A DNA stretch of 64,000 nucleotides. It comes from Cytobacillus firmus DS1. GTDB lineage: Bacteria; Bacillota; Bacilli; Bacillales; Cytobacillaceae. Positions 1 through 8,787 of the stretch are shown piece by piece (position 1 is the first letter of the stretch; every line of letters starts with the position of its first letter). The stretch lies in NCBI RefSeq assembly GCF_000565285.1, contig NZ_APVL01000004.1:62001-126000 (forward strand), given 5' to 3'. The notes beneath the pieces were generated by a model, which saw only the letters and a list, made by a program, of their open reading frames with translations, had not been told where the DNA came from and searched no databases. A program made the position numbers and the translations under genes.

Positions 1-66
1 CCAAAAAGATATCAATTCGACAACATTGATATGATCACAATCGAAATTTTCGATTTGATTCAATAA
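1..66 (+). CDS. ykuJ: YkuJ-like protein, C-terminal end (partial)
   Basis: Frame 1 is open from the window edge to a TAA at 64-66. It encodes a 21-residue tail with the core FDNIDMITIEIFDLIQ, which closely resembles my recollection of the end of the small B. subtilis protein YkuJ. The position just upstream of the ykuL (cbpB) region agrees with B. subtilis gene order. Function is unknown and the rest of the gene lies outside the window. Confidence 0.6.
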   Translation, partial: PKRYQFDNIDMITIEIFDLIQ

Positions 67-80
67 TTCAAAACATACAT

Positions 81-104
81 AAGGGGCCTTTTTGGCCTCT
101 TTTC
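81..104 (+). terminator. rho-independent terminator after ykuJ
   Basis: AGGGGCC and GGCCTCT form a stem (with one G-U pair) around a T-rich loop, followed by a T-rich run. It lies 15 nt after the ykuJ stop. Confidence 0.7.
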
Positions 105-146
105 TTATATTCCCTGTAAAAATAAACCAAATGCCAGAGGTGGGAA

Positions 147-296
147 ATGTATTACCTGCTCATGATTATGCTGTTTTTTACAGTGCTGCTTTTGCTTGCA
201 GATTTAATTAATACAAAAAAAGAAGTAATCCGGATCAGGAAAACTCTTGAAGAAATGAAAGAAATTTTAAAAGACAATAGAGACTCGAAAAAATAG
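147..296 (+). CDS. small single-pass membrane protein (49 aa)
   Basis: A short ORF opens with ATG at 147 behind an AGAGGTGGG ribosome-binding site. The product has one hydrophobic segment at residues 2-20 (YYLLMIMLFFTVLLLLADL) and then a charged, probably helical tail rich in K, R and E. This is the layout of a small bitopic membrane protein with a cytoplasmic coiled tail. I do not recognise a named family. It sits between ykuJ and cbpB, where B. subtilis also carries small genes (ykuK, ykzF), but I cannot equate it with either. The strong RBS and the typical membrane pattern support a real gene. Confidence 0.55.
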   Translation: MYYLLMIMLFFTVLLLLADLINTKKEVIRIRKTLEEMKEILKDNRDSKK

Positions 297-347
297 GCAT
301 TGAGAATAATAAGCAGTATATGATCCTTTAAGTTGAGGTGAAGCAGA

Positions 348-491
348 ATGATGCCAACTGTAACATGTCCAGCCTGCAGGGCAGAAAAAGAAATTGATGC
401 CGTATTAACTGCACAATCCAATCAAAATGTTATTTATCACTGTCCTGACTGCAGCTATGAAGTTAGAGACATTCAAACCAGTAAAGGATAA
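348..491 (+). CDS. small zinc-ribbon protein (47 aa)
   Basis: ATG at 348 (or the adjacent in-frame ATG at 351) follows a GAGGTG site by 7 nt. The 47-residue product contains two CPxC knuckles, CPAC near residue 7 and CPDC near residue 34, separated by about 27 residues. This is the signature of a minimal zinc ribbon. Such proteins may bind nucleic acid or protein partners; no specific function can be assigned. It lies immediately upstream of the c-di-AMP-binding CBS gene on the same strand and may be co-transcribed with it. Absence of a recognised name keeps confidence moderate. Confidence 0.6.
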   Translation: MMPTVTCPACRAEKEIDAVLTAQSNQNVIYHCPDCSYEVRDIQTSKG

Positions 492-559
492 TAGGCGCAA
501 AATACCGGAGACTGTGATAAAATGGTTGAGAAGCATAACTAATTTTTGAGGAGTTTTCA

Positions 560-1009
560 GTGATGATCAGTCTCCATAGCGAGGAATTTTTAGAATTTAA
601 CATTAGTGATTTCATGATTCCTTCTGAACGGGTAGCACATGTCCAGGTTGGCAATAACCTTGAGCATGCCCTCTTAGTACTAACGAAAAGCGGTTATACA
701 GCAATACCTGTACTGGACCCGCAATATAAGCTGCAGGGCTTAATCAGCACACCTATTATCATGGATTCCATTCTCGGTCTAGAGCGGATTGAATTTGAGC
801 AGCTGGAGAAAAAAAGGGTTGAAGAGGCTATGAACAGAAATATCCCCCGGCTTGATGCTGAATCTTCTATTCAGGAATCGATCGCTCTCTTAGTTGACCA
901 TCCATTTATATGTGTTGAAAACAAGGAAGGCTACTTTGAGGGAATACTGACTCGCAGAACAGTATTAGATCAATTAAATAAACATATCAGACGATTAAAT
1001 AAACGTTAA
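560..1009 (+). CDS. cbpB: cyclic-di-AMP-binding CBS protein CbpB (DarB/YkuL)
   Basis: About 148 residues with two CBS domains (roughly residues 15-75 and 85-145). The sequence is near-identical in its core to B. subtilis YkuL/DarB, including HVQVGNNLEHALLVLTKSGY and NRNIPRL. Family knowledge: YkuL (DarB; CbpB in Listeria) binds c-di-AMP and, in its free form, binds the (p)ppGpp synthetase Rel; in B. subtilis it also activates pyruvate carboxylase. The start is either GTG 560 or ATG 563; both sit behind GAGGAG at 549-554, and the ATG has slightly better spacing. It is preceded by two small genes on the same strand. Confident identification from sequence and position. Confidence 0.93.
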   Translation: MMISLHSEEFLEFNISDFMIPSERVAHVQVGNNLEHALLVLTKSGYTAIPVLDPQYKLQGLISTPIIMDSILGLERIEFEQLEKKRVEEAMNRNIPRLDAESSIQESIALLVDHPFICVENKEGYFEGILTRRTVLDQLNKHIRRLNKR

Positions 1010-1112
1010 ATATCACAGCTCCCCGCAGTGGGAGCTTGCTTTATTTTCAATAATAAGTATTCAGGCCGGTTTATAGCCGTTATTTTCGGATTTATACTTG
1101 GAGGGGAAATAC

Positions 1113-2636
1113 TTGAGTCAAACTTTACATAAAAAAATGCCTCAAGGAAAGAGGAAAGTAACCAAAAAGCCTTTTGTGCTGGCTTCAGTAATGCTTGCCA
1201 TGTTTATGGGGGCTATTGAGGCAACCATTGTATCAACTGCAATGCCTGCCATTGTTGGAGATTTAGGCGGATTTGCTTTATATAGCTGGGTGTTTTCAGC
1301 TTACCTGCTAATGAATGCTGTGACTGTATTGATTTATGGCAAGCTTTCAGACTTATTTGGGCGGAAGCCCGTTTTGACGTTCGGGATTATCATCTTTTTA
1401 ATAGGTTCTATTTTATGCGGTTTTGCGGAATCGATGACAGCACTGATCATTTTCAGGTTAATCCAGGGTTTTGGTGCCGGAGCAGTAATGCCGATTGCAA
1501 CAACCATCGTCGGAGATATTTATACAAAAGAGGAAAGGGCACAGGTGCAGGGGTATTTATCAAGTGTTTGGGGAATTTCAGCTATCATGGGCCCGGCAAT
1601 AGGCGGGCTTCTGGTTGAATTTGTCAGCTGGCGATATGTTTTTTGGGTTAACATACCACTTGGCATCATGGCGATTGCAGGCTTGTGGCTTTTCCTTCAT
1701 GAAAATGTGGAAAGGAAAAAGCATCAGATCGATTATGCAGGAGCTGTGCTATTAACAGTTTCCATTTCATCTCTTATGTTTGTGCTTGTGGAAGGAGGAA
1801 CAAATTGGGCATGGAATTCCATTGAAGCAATCAGCCTTTTAGCGGTCAGTATAATTGCTTTTATTTTATTTATCCTGCAGGAACAAAAAGCTGCGGAACC
1901 AATGATGCCTTTTAATATTTGGAAGGACAAGCCGATATTAATTGCCAATTTGGCTTCCTTAACAACCGGTGTCATGCTGATAGGGATTTCCAGTTTTCTT
2001 CCGGCCTTTGTGCAAGGTGTCATGGAAAGATCTCCGATAGTAGCCGGCTTTACGCTTACCACGATGTCGATTGGATGGCCGATTGCTTCTGCAGCGGCAG
2101 GCAAACTGCTTTTAAAAATTGGTTTTAGAAGTACATCTGTCATAGGCGGAGTGTTTTTGATAGCGGGGAGTATTATGTTTGTTACCCTCACTCCTGAAGC
2201 GGGACCCGTATGGGCTGCAGCGGGGAGCTTTTTGGTTGGGGCAGGCATGGGCTTGACCACTACAGCTTTTATTGTATCCATTCAGAGTACAGTGGAATGG
2301 AATCAAAGGGGAATTGCCACTGCTGCTAATATGTTTATGAGAAATCTGGGCAACACCATAGGAGCAGCCTTGCTGGGCGGAATTTTGAACAGTCAGATCA
2401 AATCATATATACAGAAGAATGGTGAAGGCATAGACGCCGGCTTATCGTTGGATTCAGCAAATGTACTATTAAATGAAGAAGCAAGAAACAGCATGGATGC
2501 AGGAATGAAGGAAATTCTGCAAAATGGCCTTACCGTTTCGCTTCATTCGGTGTATTATGCAGTGCTGTTATTTGCAGTGATAAGCTTCTTATTGGTCATT
2601 GCACTGCCGAAGCATGAAAAGGAAATCGCCGATTAG
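1113..2636 (+). CDS. MFS multidrug efflux transporter (DHA2/14-TM type)
   Basis: A 507-residue hydrophobic protein of the EmrB/QacA (DHA2) major-facilitator family, which exports drugs by proton antiport across the inner membrane. Motif A (GKLSDLFGRKP, residues 76-86) and the antiporter motif around MGPAIGG are visible, and hydropathy suggests about 14 membrane helices. I chose TTG 1113 because GGAGGGG at 1100-1106 is spaced 7-8 nt from it; an upstream in-frame TTG at 1098 overlaps that RBS. Length resembles B. subtilis Bmr3/YusP-type pumps, but I cannot name the ortholog. It lies between cbpB and ccpC, where B. subtilis does not have such a gene, so it is accessory. Substrate unknown. Confidence 0.85.
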   Translation: MSQTLHKKMPQGKRKVTKKPFVLASVMLAMFMGAIEATIVSTAMPAIVGDLGGFALYSWVFSAYLLMNAVTVLIYGKLSDLFGRKPVLTFGIIIFLIGSILCGFAESMTALIIFRLIQGFGAGAVMPIATTIVGDIYTKEERAQVQGYLSSVWGISAIMGPAIGGLLVEFVSWRYVFWVNIPLGIMAIAGLWLFLHENVERKKHQIDYAGAVLLTVSISSLMFVLVEGGTNWAWNSIEAISLLAVSIIAFILFILQEQKAAEPMMPFNIWKDKPILIANLASLTTGVMLIGISSFLPAFVQGVMERSPIVAGFTLTTMSIGWPIASAAAGKLLLKIGFRSTSVIGGVFLIAGSIMFVTLTPEAGPVWAAAGSFLVGAGMGLTTTAFIVSIQSTVEWNQRGIATAANMFMRNLGNTIGAALLGGILNSQIKSYIQKNGEGIDAGLSLDSANVLLNEEARNSMDAGMKEILQNGLTVSLHSVYYAVLLFAVISFLLVIALPKHEKEIAD

Positions 2637-2643
2637 GCGCCTG

Positions 2644-2676
2644 TAAATCTCTGCATTTATCGTGCAGAGATTTTTA
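2644..2676 (+). terminator. terminator after MFS gene
   Basis: AAATCTCTGCA and TGCAGAGATTT form a perfect 11-bp stem with a 7-nt loop, followed by a short T run. Confidence 0.85.
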
Positions 2677-2775
2677 ATGTTTAACTTCTGGAACTTTATC
2701 TCCCAAACCATTATCGATGATAAAGAAATTCAAAAGTAATTAAGATATACTATAAGAAAAAGTTATGAAGGGAAG

Positions 2776-3666
2776 ATGTTTATGTCTTCACTTACAGAAT
2801 TTCATCTTTTATCGGTACTGGCACAGGAAATGAATATGAGAAAAGCAGCTGAGCGTTTATTTGTATCGCAGCCGGCGCTTTCACAGCGCCTTGTGAATAT
2901 TGAAAAGGAATGGGGCAACAAGCTATTCCTCCGCTCACAAAAGGGATTGTCTCTGACACCGGCTGGAGAAATTGTTATTCAATTTGTAAATGAAGTTTTG
3001 GCCAAAGAAGAAAAAGTGAGGGAGTCAATTACTGCCCTTAATTCGGAGGTTCATGGAACATTAAAAATTGCAGTTGCTTCAATTGTCGGACAGAATTGGC
3101 TGCCGCAAGTTCTTAAAAAGTTTGTCAGCCGCTATCCCCAGGCAAAAATATCTCTGATTACCGGCTGGAGCAGTGAAATATTAAAATCTCTTTATGATGA
3201 TCAGGTTCATATTGGAATTATCAGAGGAACTCCTGATTGGAAGGGGATTAAAATCCCTTTATTTAAGGACAGTCTTTATCTGGTTGATACAGAAATTACA
3301 AGGCCGGAGCAGGTTCTTGAAACAGACCGGCCATTTATTCAGTTTAAGAGTGATTCAAACTATTATCAGGAAATTCAGGACTGGTGGCTGCGGCAGTTCA
3401 AAACTTCTCCAAAAAGGACAATAGTAGTTGACCAAATTGAAACATGCAAGCAAATGACTTTCAATGGAATAGGGTACGCCATTCTCCCGGCCATTACGCT
3501 GAATGGTGCAGAGAAAAATATTTTTAAGATCCCGCTGCTTGACGAGAATAATTTGCCGATTAAGCGTGATACGTGGCTTCTGGGATACGAATCGGCCTTT
3601 CAGCTCAAGCAGGTGCAGGCATTTGTTGAGTTAATAAAGGAGCACATTGAAGAAGAAAGAAAGTGA
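2776..3666 (+). CDS. ccpC: LysR-family transcriptional regulator CcpC
   Basis: A 296-residue LysR regulator with an N-terminal winged HTH (about residues 5-63, RKAAERLFVSQPALSQRL) and a LysR substrate-binding domain. It matches B. subtilis CcpC along its length (LITGWSSEILKSLYDDQVHIGIIRG, DQIETCKQM). Family knowledge: CcpC represses citZ and citB and responds to citrate, linking carbon catabolite control to the TCA cycle. Start is ATG 2776; an ATG two codons later (2782) is equally possible behind GAAGGGAAG. A TATACT -10-like element lies about 30 nt upstream of the start. It precedes dapH as in B. subtilis, although the flavodoxin genes found between them there are absent here. Confidence 0.92.
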   Translation: MFMSSLTEFHLLSVLAQEMNMRKAAERLFVSQPALSQRLVNIEKEWGNKLFLRSQKGLSLTPAGEIVIQFVNEVLAKEEKVRESITALNSEVHGTLKIAVASIVGQNWLPQVLKKFVSRYPQAKISLITGWSSEILKSLYDDQVHIGIIRGTPDWKGIKIPLFKDSLYLVDTEITRPEQVLETDRPFIQFKSDSNYYQEIQDWWLRQFKTSPKRTIVVDQIETCKQMTFNGIGYAILPAITLNGAEKNIFKIPLLDENNLPIKRDTWLLGYESAFQLKQVQAFVELIKEHIEEERK

Positions 3667-3768
3667 AAACCCATTTTTTCTTCCGTCATTTTTTTTTCTT
3701 GTTTTCAGCGCTTTTGTTTGTTAAAGTAATCCTAGTTGCAATGTTATACATAGAGGAGGATTTTTATT

Positions 3769-4479
3769 ATGAAAATGATGGATGCCAATGAGATTATTTC
3801 TTTTATCCAGAACAGCACAAAATCCACGCCTGTAAAGGTTTATATTAAAGGTGATTTAGAGGGAATCGACTTTGGAGCTTCAGCTAAGTCCTTTGTAAAT
3901 GGCAGTACCGGGGTTGTGTTTGGTGAATGGTCTGAAATTAGCCAGGCTATTGAAGCAAACCAGTCAAAAATTGAAGATTATGTAATTGAGAATGACCGCA
4001 GGAACTCAGCGATTCCGTTGCTGGACATGAAAAATATTAAAGCGCGTATTGAGCCGGGTGCCATCATCCGTGACCAGGTAGAAATCGGTGATAACGCTGT
4101 AATCATGATGGGTGCTTCCATAAATATCGGAGCAGTGATCGGTGAAGGCACAATGATTGATATGAATGTTGTCCTTGGCGGAAGAGCTACAGTCGGCAAG
4201 AATTGCCATATTGGAGCAGGAACTGTATTGGCAGGCGTTATTGAGCCTCCTTCAGCAAAACCTGTCGTTGTAGAAGATGATGTAGTAATCGGAGCAAATG
4301 CGGTTGTTCTCGAAGGTGTAACGGTTGGCAAGGGAGCTGTAGTTGCTGCAGGTGCGATTGTTATTGATGATGTGCCTCCATACACAGTGGTGGCAGGCAC
4401 ACCAGCCCGTGTGATTAAAGAGATTGATGAAAAAACTAAGTCTAAGACAGAAATTAAGCAGGAACTTCGCCAATTATAA
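3769..4479 (+). CDS. dapH: 2,3,4,5-tetrahydropyridine-2,6-dicarboxylate N-acetyltransferase
   Basis: A 236-residue left-handed beta-helix acetyltransferase nearly identical to B. subtilis DapH (YkuQ), starting [19 protein letters not shown]. Hexapeptide repeats run from about residue 90 to 200 ([28 protein letters not shown]). It transfers acetyl from acetyl-CoA to tetrahydrodipicolinate in the acetylase branch of diaminopimelate/lysine synthesis in the cytoplasm. ATG 3769 follows GAGGAGG. dapL, the next step but one of the pathway, lies 121 bp downstream, with a hairpin between them. Confidence 0.97.
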   Translation: MKMMDANEIISFIQNSTKSTPVKVYIKGDLEGIDFGASAKSFVNGSTGVVFGEWSEISQAIEANQSKIEDYVIENDRRNSAIPLLDMKNIKARIEPGAIIRDQVEIGDNAVIMMGASINIGAVIGEGTMIDMNVVLGGRATVGKNCHIGAGTVLAGVIEPPSAKPVVVEDDVVIGANAVVLEGVTVGKGAVVAAGAIVIDDVPPYTVVAGTPARVIKEIDEKTKSKTEIKQELRQL

Positions 4480-4485
4480 TAGTTT

Positions 4486-4516
4486 AAAAAGCGTGGATCT
4501 CGATCCGCGCTTTTTC
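4486..4516 (+). terminator. hairpin between dapH and dapL
   Basis: AAAAAGCG TGGATC and GATCC GCGCTTTTT form a strong stem followed by T residues. It has the form of a rho-independent terminator inside what is usually a dapH-dapL operon, so it may attenuate rather than block dapL transcription. Confidence 0.75.
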
Positions 4517-4600
4517 TAAAGGAAATTATCAATAGGCGAACCAAGGAGAAATATAGCTTGAATGAGACATAAGGGGCAATTTTAACAAGGGGGAGAAAGC

Positions 4601-5725
4601 TTGGTCACAACTAATCCATTTATTGAGCTGCGTCGAGAGCTGCACAAAATACCGGAGCTTGGGTTCCGTGAATATAAAACACAGCAGTTTCTATTAAATT
4701 ATCTGTATAGTCTTCCTCAGGACAACATGGAAATTAAAACTTGGAAAACAGGCATTTTTGTAAAAATAAGCGGTATGAATCCTTCCCGGATGATTGGGTA
4801 TCGTGCTGATATAGACGGCCTTCCGATTGCAGAGGAGACAGGCCTGCCGTTCAAATCAAAGCATGATGAACAAATGCATGCCTGCGGACATGATTTCCAT
4901 ATGTCGATTGCACTGGGGCTAATAACAAAATTCACAGCTGAACCAATTAACGATGATTTGCTGTTTATTTTTCAGCCGGCTGAAGAAGGGCCTGGCGGAG
5001 CAGAACCCATGCTTAGATCTGAAATAATGAAAGACTGGAAGCCGGATATGATATTGGCCCTCCATATTGCTCCGGAATATCCTGTCGGAACCATCGCTTT
5101 GAGAGAAGGCTTGCTGTTTGCAAATACGTCGGAACTTTTTATTGATTTAAAAGGAAAAGGGGGACATGCCGCATATCCGCATAACACCAATGATATGGTC
5201 GTGGCAGCATGTACCCTGGTCAGCCAGCTTCAGTCCATTATTTCAAGGAATGTTGATCCCCTGGACAGCGCAGTCGTTACAATCGGAAAAATAACAGGTG
5301 GCACTGTTCAAAACATCATAGCTGAAAAAGCAAGGCTTGAAGGTACCATTCGCACACTATCCCCAGAATCAATGAAGAAAGTAAAAAGCAGGATTCAGGC
5401 ACTTGTCAAAGGAATTGAAGTTGGGTATGAATGTGAAGCTTCAATCGACTATGGCAGCATGTATCATCAGGTTTATAATGAGGAAACCTTAACAAGGGAA
5501 TTCATGGATTTTGCCCGCACCAATACAGACATCAATGTGGTTGAATGCCGTGAAGCCATGACAGGTGAGGACTTCGGCTATATGCTTGAAGAAATTCCGG
5601 GCTTCATGTTTTGGCTTGGCGTCGATTCAGAATATGGACTTCATCATGCCAGGCTGAATCCAAATGAAAATGCAATCGAAACTGCAATTGAATTGATTGC
5701 AGCATATTTAAAGTATAAAGGCTGA
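4601..5725 (+). CDS. dapL: N-acetyldiaminopimelate deacetylase
   Basis: A 374-residue M20-family metallohydrolase, the same length as B. subtilis DapL (YkuR). Metal-binding motif HACGHD is at residues 93-98 and the EE pair of QPAEEGPGG at about 128-129; the central dimerisation domain follows. It removes the acetyl group from N-acetyl-LL-diaminopimelate, releasing LL-DAP for peptidoglycan and lysine. Start is TTG 4601, 5-6 nt after AGGGGGAG. It lies downstream of dapH on the same strand. In B. subtilis ykuS follows; here a terminator and a dispersed repeat follow instead. Confidence 0.95.
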   Translation: MVTTNPFIELRRELHKIPELGFREYKTQQFLLNYLYSLPQDNMEIKTWKTGIFVKISGMNPSRMIGYRADIDGLPIAEETGLPFKSKHDEQMHACGHDFHMSIALGLITKFTAEPINDDLLFIFQPAEEGPGGAEPMLRSEIMKDWKPDMILALHIAPEYPVGTIALREGLLFANTSELFIDLKGKGGHAAYPHNTNDMVVAACTLVSQLQSIISRNVDPLDSAVVTIGKITGGTVQNIIAEKARLEGTIRTLSPESMKKVKSRIQALVKGIEVGYECEASIDYGSMYHQVYNEETLTREFMDFARTNTDINVVECREAMTGEDFGYMLEEIPGFMFWLGVDSEYGLHHARLNPNENAIETAIELIAAYLKYKG

Positions 5726-5742
5726 AGCACATTTACCCATAA

Positions 5743-5796
5743 AAAAAGCTGATTTCATATGATCCTATTAGGATCTGCGAAATCAGCTTTTTGTTT
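5743..5796 (+). terminator. terminator after dapL
   Basis: AAAAAGCTGATTTC pairs with GAAATCAGCTTTTT, with a second small stem (GATCC TATTA GGATC) in the loop. T-rich tails on both strands make it potentially bidirectional between dapL and ykuT. Confidence 0.85.
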
Positions 5797-5807
5797 TCGA
5801 TTTAACA

Positions 5808-5907
5808 CAGTCTAACGGGCAGTAAGACCCCCACTACAAGGCTCAGTGGAGCCAATGGGGGATAAGTGGGGGATAAAGAAAATCCCACTGATTGAAGATT
5901 CACTTTA
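5808..5907 (-). repeat. dispersed repeat family B, short (internally deleted) copy
   Basis: Read on the minus strand, this begins at the ykuT stop codon (TAAAGTGAATCTTCAATCAG) and ends with CCCGTTAGACTG. It matches both ends of the longer element at 53660-53917 (TAAAGTGAAACTTCAATCAG ... TCCGTTAGACTG). The central part of the long copy is missing, and the join falls at a CCCCCACT that occurs twice in the long copy. Confidence 0.8.
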
Positions 5908-6765
5908 TCCGGTGGAACTTTCTGTTCCTGTCTGTTTTTGTATCAGCACCTGATGGGGGAAAGGAATTTCAATCCCGTTAGCTTCCAAAGCTTCCTTCAG
6001 CGCTTTTCTAAGCTGCCGTTCGACAGCCCACTGTTCCATGTTTTCTGTCTTGGCAATGATTCTTAATACTACATCAGATGAGCCTAATGTTTGTACGCCG
6101 ATGACATTAGGTCCTTCAACAATTGCCTGGTTTTCTTCAGCAATCCTGTCACATGCTTCCTGAAGGACTGTGATAGCTTCATCAATATTGTCATCATAAG
6201 AGATTCCTATATCAACCAGTGCGCGCATGTTGCCGCGGGAATGGTTACTCAGACTGGTAATCTCCCGGTTGGGCAGATAATGCAAAGTTCCGTCAAACCC
6301 TCGGATTTGAGTCGTTTTTAATCCAATTTGCTCCACTATTCCTGAGTAGCTTCCTGTTGTTACATAATCGCCTACATCAATTTGCCTTTCCAGCAAGATA
6401 AAAAATCCTGTTACTACATCACTGACAAGTCCCTGTGCTCCAAAGCCGACTGCTAAACCAATTACCCCCGCACCGGCCAGAATGGCAGTTGCCTTTATAC
6501 CAAAAACTTGCAGAATCGTAACAGCGAATATAAAAATAAGAACATATGAGAATATGTTTTGAGCAAGACTTAGCAGTGTTTTCGATCTTCCGGGAGATAT
6601 TCTTTCCTTCTTCGATATTCCTTCAAAGCTCTTTTGGATGATTTTGTTCCCCGCTGATTTAACGATTAAAAATGCAAAATAGATAGCTGCAAGCTTTAAT
6701 AAAATAAGGCCTGCATCAATCAGCAAGGCTTCCCAATTTATTTGCGAAAAATTTAGGTATTCCAT
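5905..6765 (-). CDS. ykuT: mechanosensitive ion channel, MscS family (YkuT)
   Basis: A 286-residue MscS-type small-conductance channel that opens under membrane tension to release solutes during hypo-osmotic shock. N-terminal membrane helices are followed by the conserved pore helix (AGAGVIGLAVGFGAQGLV) and the cytoplasmic beta domain (DVGDYVTTGSYSGIVEQIG). It closely matches B. subtilis YkuT. I chose ATG 6765 (MEYLNF), which aligns with the YkuT start; a GGAG lies very close, with an AAAGGA a little further upstream. An upstream in-frame ATG at 6849 would add 28 non-conserved residues. The stop codon coincides with the start of repeat family B. Confidence 0.9.
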   Translation of the reverse strand: MEYLNFSQINWEALLIDAGLILLKLAAIYFAFLIVKSAGNKIIQKSFEGISKKERISPGRSKTLLSLAQNIFSYVLIFIFAVTILQVFGIKATAILAGAGVIGLAVGFGAQGLVSDVVTGFFILLERQIDVGDYVTTGSYSGIVEQIGLKTTQIRGFDGTLHYLPNREITSLSNHSRGNMRALVDIGISYDDNIDEAITVLQEACDRIAEENQAIVEGPNVIGVQTLGSSDVVLRIIAKTENMEQWAVERQLRKALKEALEANGIEIPFPHQVLIQKQTGTESSTG

Positions 6766-7021
6766 CTTCTCCTGTCCTTTCAATATTAGTAAAGTCATCA
6801 TTTTATCGCAACAATGTTTTATATGCAAACGGTTAGCCTTTCCAGCCAATGCAATGCCAGAGAAAATATTGGGAAAAAAACAGCTGAGTACTTATAAGGT
6901 TGATTTTGAAAAAAGTGAAAAATCAAACAAAAAGGGGTGGAAAAATACTTCGAAACTCGATATATTTAATATTACGTTCTAACTTTTCGAATTTTTCCGC
7001 AAATTAAAAGGGGGTATGCAG

Positions 7022-8776
7022 ATGGAAACATTTAAAAAGTTAAAGCAATATTATTGGCCATTTAAACATTACTTTATTTGGTCCATATTTTTTCTTTTTA
7101 TCGTGACAGCTATAACGGTTGTGTATCCAGTGATCCTGCAGGTGACAATTGATGAAGTGGTCATTGGAGGGAATTATGGGTGGATACCCTTTTTGGCTTT
7201 AGGCTTTATTGCCATAATGGCCGTAAAGGGGGCAGCGACTTATATCCATCAGTACACCGGTGATTTATTTGGAATCACATCGGTCTATAAGCTTAGAAAT
7301 GTATTATATGAAAAATTGCAGTTTCTGCCTTTCAGATATTATGACAATGCGAAAACAGGCGATTTAATGTCCCGGCTTACTGCAGATGTTGAGGGATTCC
7401 GGTTCTTTCTTTCATTCGGATTTTCTGAACTCATTCGTTTTTGTTTATTGATCCTTATCAGTATGTCGGTCATGTTTTATTATTCTGTTCCCCTGGCTAT
7501 TGTCACACTTATCACCCTGCCTTTTCTGGCAGTAGTCACCTTTAAATTCGACAAAGCTGTGCATCCGGCATTCCGGGGCATCCGGAAATCATTCGGGCGC
7601 CTGAATACAAAAGTTCAGGAGAATATAAGCGGAATTAATACTGTGAAGTCATTATCGCGGGAAGATTTTGAGATTAATAAATTCAATGACTCTAACAGTG
7701 ATTATAAGGATAAATATCTCTTTACATCGGATATTTGGGCCAAATACTTTCCTTTAATGGAGTTTCTGGGCAATTTAAGTGTTGTACTGCTTCTGGCTTA
7801 CGGTGGTTATCTTGTTATGGCCGGCAGTCTGAATCCAGGGGAACTTGTCGCCTTTTACAGCCTTGTCTGGTATATTATGTGGCCCATTATGAACTTAGGC
7901 TTTATTGTTAACCTATTTTCACAGTCAAAAGCGTCAGGAGAGCGGCTCATTGAGATCCTTGAAGCAGATAATGAGATTGAGGATATCGATTTATGTGTTA
8001 ATGCAGAGCGATTGCAGGGTGAGGTGGAATTCCGTAATGTTACTCTGAAATATACGAAGGATGACAATGACGCTTTATCGGATATCTCTTTTCATGCAGA
8101 GCCGGGAAAGGTGATTGGATTAATCGGCTCTACGGGATCAGGTAAAACGAGCTTAACACAGCTTATGACAAGATTTTATGAGCCAGTTGAAGGTAGTGTG
8201 ATGATTGATGGGATAAATGTGCAGGAATACTCTCTCCAGTCTCTGAGAAGTAACATCAGCTTTGTACTTCAGGAATCTTTCTTGTTTTCTTCTTCAATTA
8301 AAGCGAATATTGCATTCGGGAAGCCGGATTCAACCATGGAGGAAATTATTGAAGCTGCCAAACGTGCGCAGGCTCATGAATTTATCATGGAGCTTCCTGA
8401 TCAATACGATACCGTTCTTGGCGAGAGGGGCATGGGGCTTTCAGGCGGCCAGAAGCAAAGGATTGCGATATCAAGGGCTATTTGTGCAGATCCCAGCATT
8501 TTAGTTCTGGATGATGCAACAAGCGCTGTGGATATGGAAACTGAATTCATGATACAAAAAGCATTGAAAGAAGTAATGGCTGATCGAACTACGTTTATTA
8601 TTGCGCACCGGATTTCTTCCCTTAAGCATGCAGATGAAATTCTTGTGCTTGAGAACGGGAGAGTGGCTGAACGGGGGACACATGAAAAGCTGCTTAAAAA
8701 CAATGGTCCATATCAGCGGATTTACGATATTCAATATCAGGACCGGGATAAGGTTCTCCAATCAAATGCAGGCTAG
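7022..8776 (+). CDS. yknU: heterodimeric ABC exporter subunit (YknU-like)
   Basis: A 584-residue half-transporter: six membrane helices (about residues 15-310) then an ATPase domain. Walker A GSTGSGKTS is at 368-376, the signature LSGGQ at 473-477 and Walker B LVLDD at 494-498. The catalytic glutamate after Walker B is replaced by Asp498, so this subunit supplies the degenerate site of a heterodimer. Length and pairing resemble B. subtilis YknU/YknV, though YheI/YheH (BmrC/D) belong to the same class. Start is ATG 7022, 7 nt after AAGGGGG; the ATG at 7016 is too close. yknV starts 11 nt downstream, so the two are co-translated. Substrate not known from the sequence. Confidence 0.85.
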   Translation: METFKKLKQYYWPFKHYFIWSIFFLFIVTAITVVYPVILQVTIDEVVIGGNYGWIPFLALGFIAIMAVKGAATYIHQYTGDLFGITSVYKLRNVLYEKLQFLPFRYYDNAKTGDLMSRLTADVEGFRFFLSFGFSELIRFCLLILISMSVMFYYSVPLAIVTLITLPFLAVVTFKFDKAVHPAFRGIRKSFGRLNTKVQENISGINTVKSLSREDFEINKFNDSNSDYKDKYLFTSDIWAKYFPLMEFLGNLSVVLLLAYGGYLVMAGSLNPGELVAFYSLVWYIMWPIMNLGFIVNLFSQSKASGERLIEILEADNEIEDIDLCVNAERLQGEVEFRNVTLKYTKDDNDALSDISFHAEPGKVIGLIGSTGSGKTSLTQLMTRFYEPVEGSVMIDGINVQEYSLQSLRSNISFVLQESFLFSSSIKANIAFGKPDSTMEEIIEAAKRAQAHEFIMELPDQYDTVLGERGMGLSGGQKQRIAISRAICADPSILVLDDATSAVDMETEFMIQKALKEVMADRTTFIIAHRISSLKHADEILVLENGRVAERGTHEKLLKNNGPYQRIYDIQYQDRDKVLQSNAG

Positions 8777-8787
8777 GAGGTGCGTTC

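Noticed and set aside
1733-2281. 182-codon minus-strand frame
   Set aside because: Antisense to the MFS gene; its composition follows the complementary codons of hydrophobic residues.
3740-3750. AATGTTATACA upstream of dapH as a CcpN site
   Set aside because: One mismatch and more simply explained as a -10 region of the dapH promoter; dapH is not a known CcpN target.
4542-4584. Mini-ORF (MRHKGQF) between dapH and dapL
   Set aside because: Spacing from AAGGAG is too long and the peptide has no feature to suggest a leader function.
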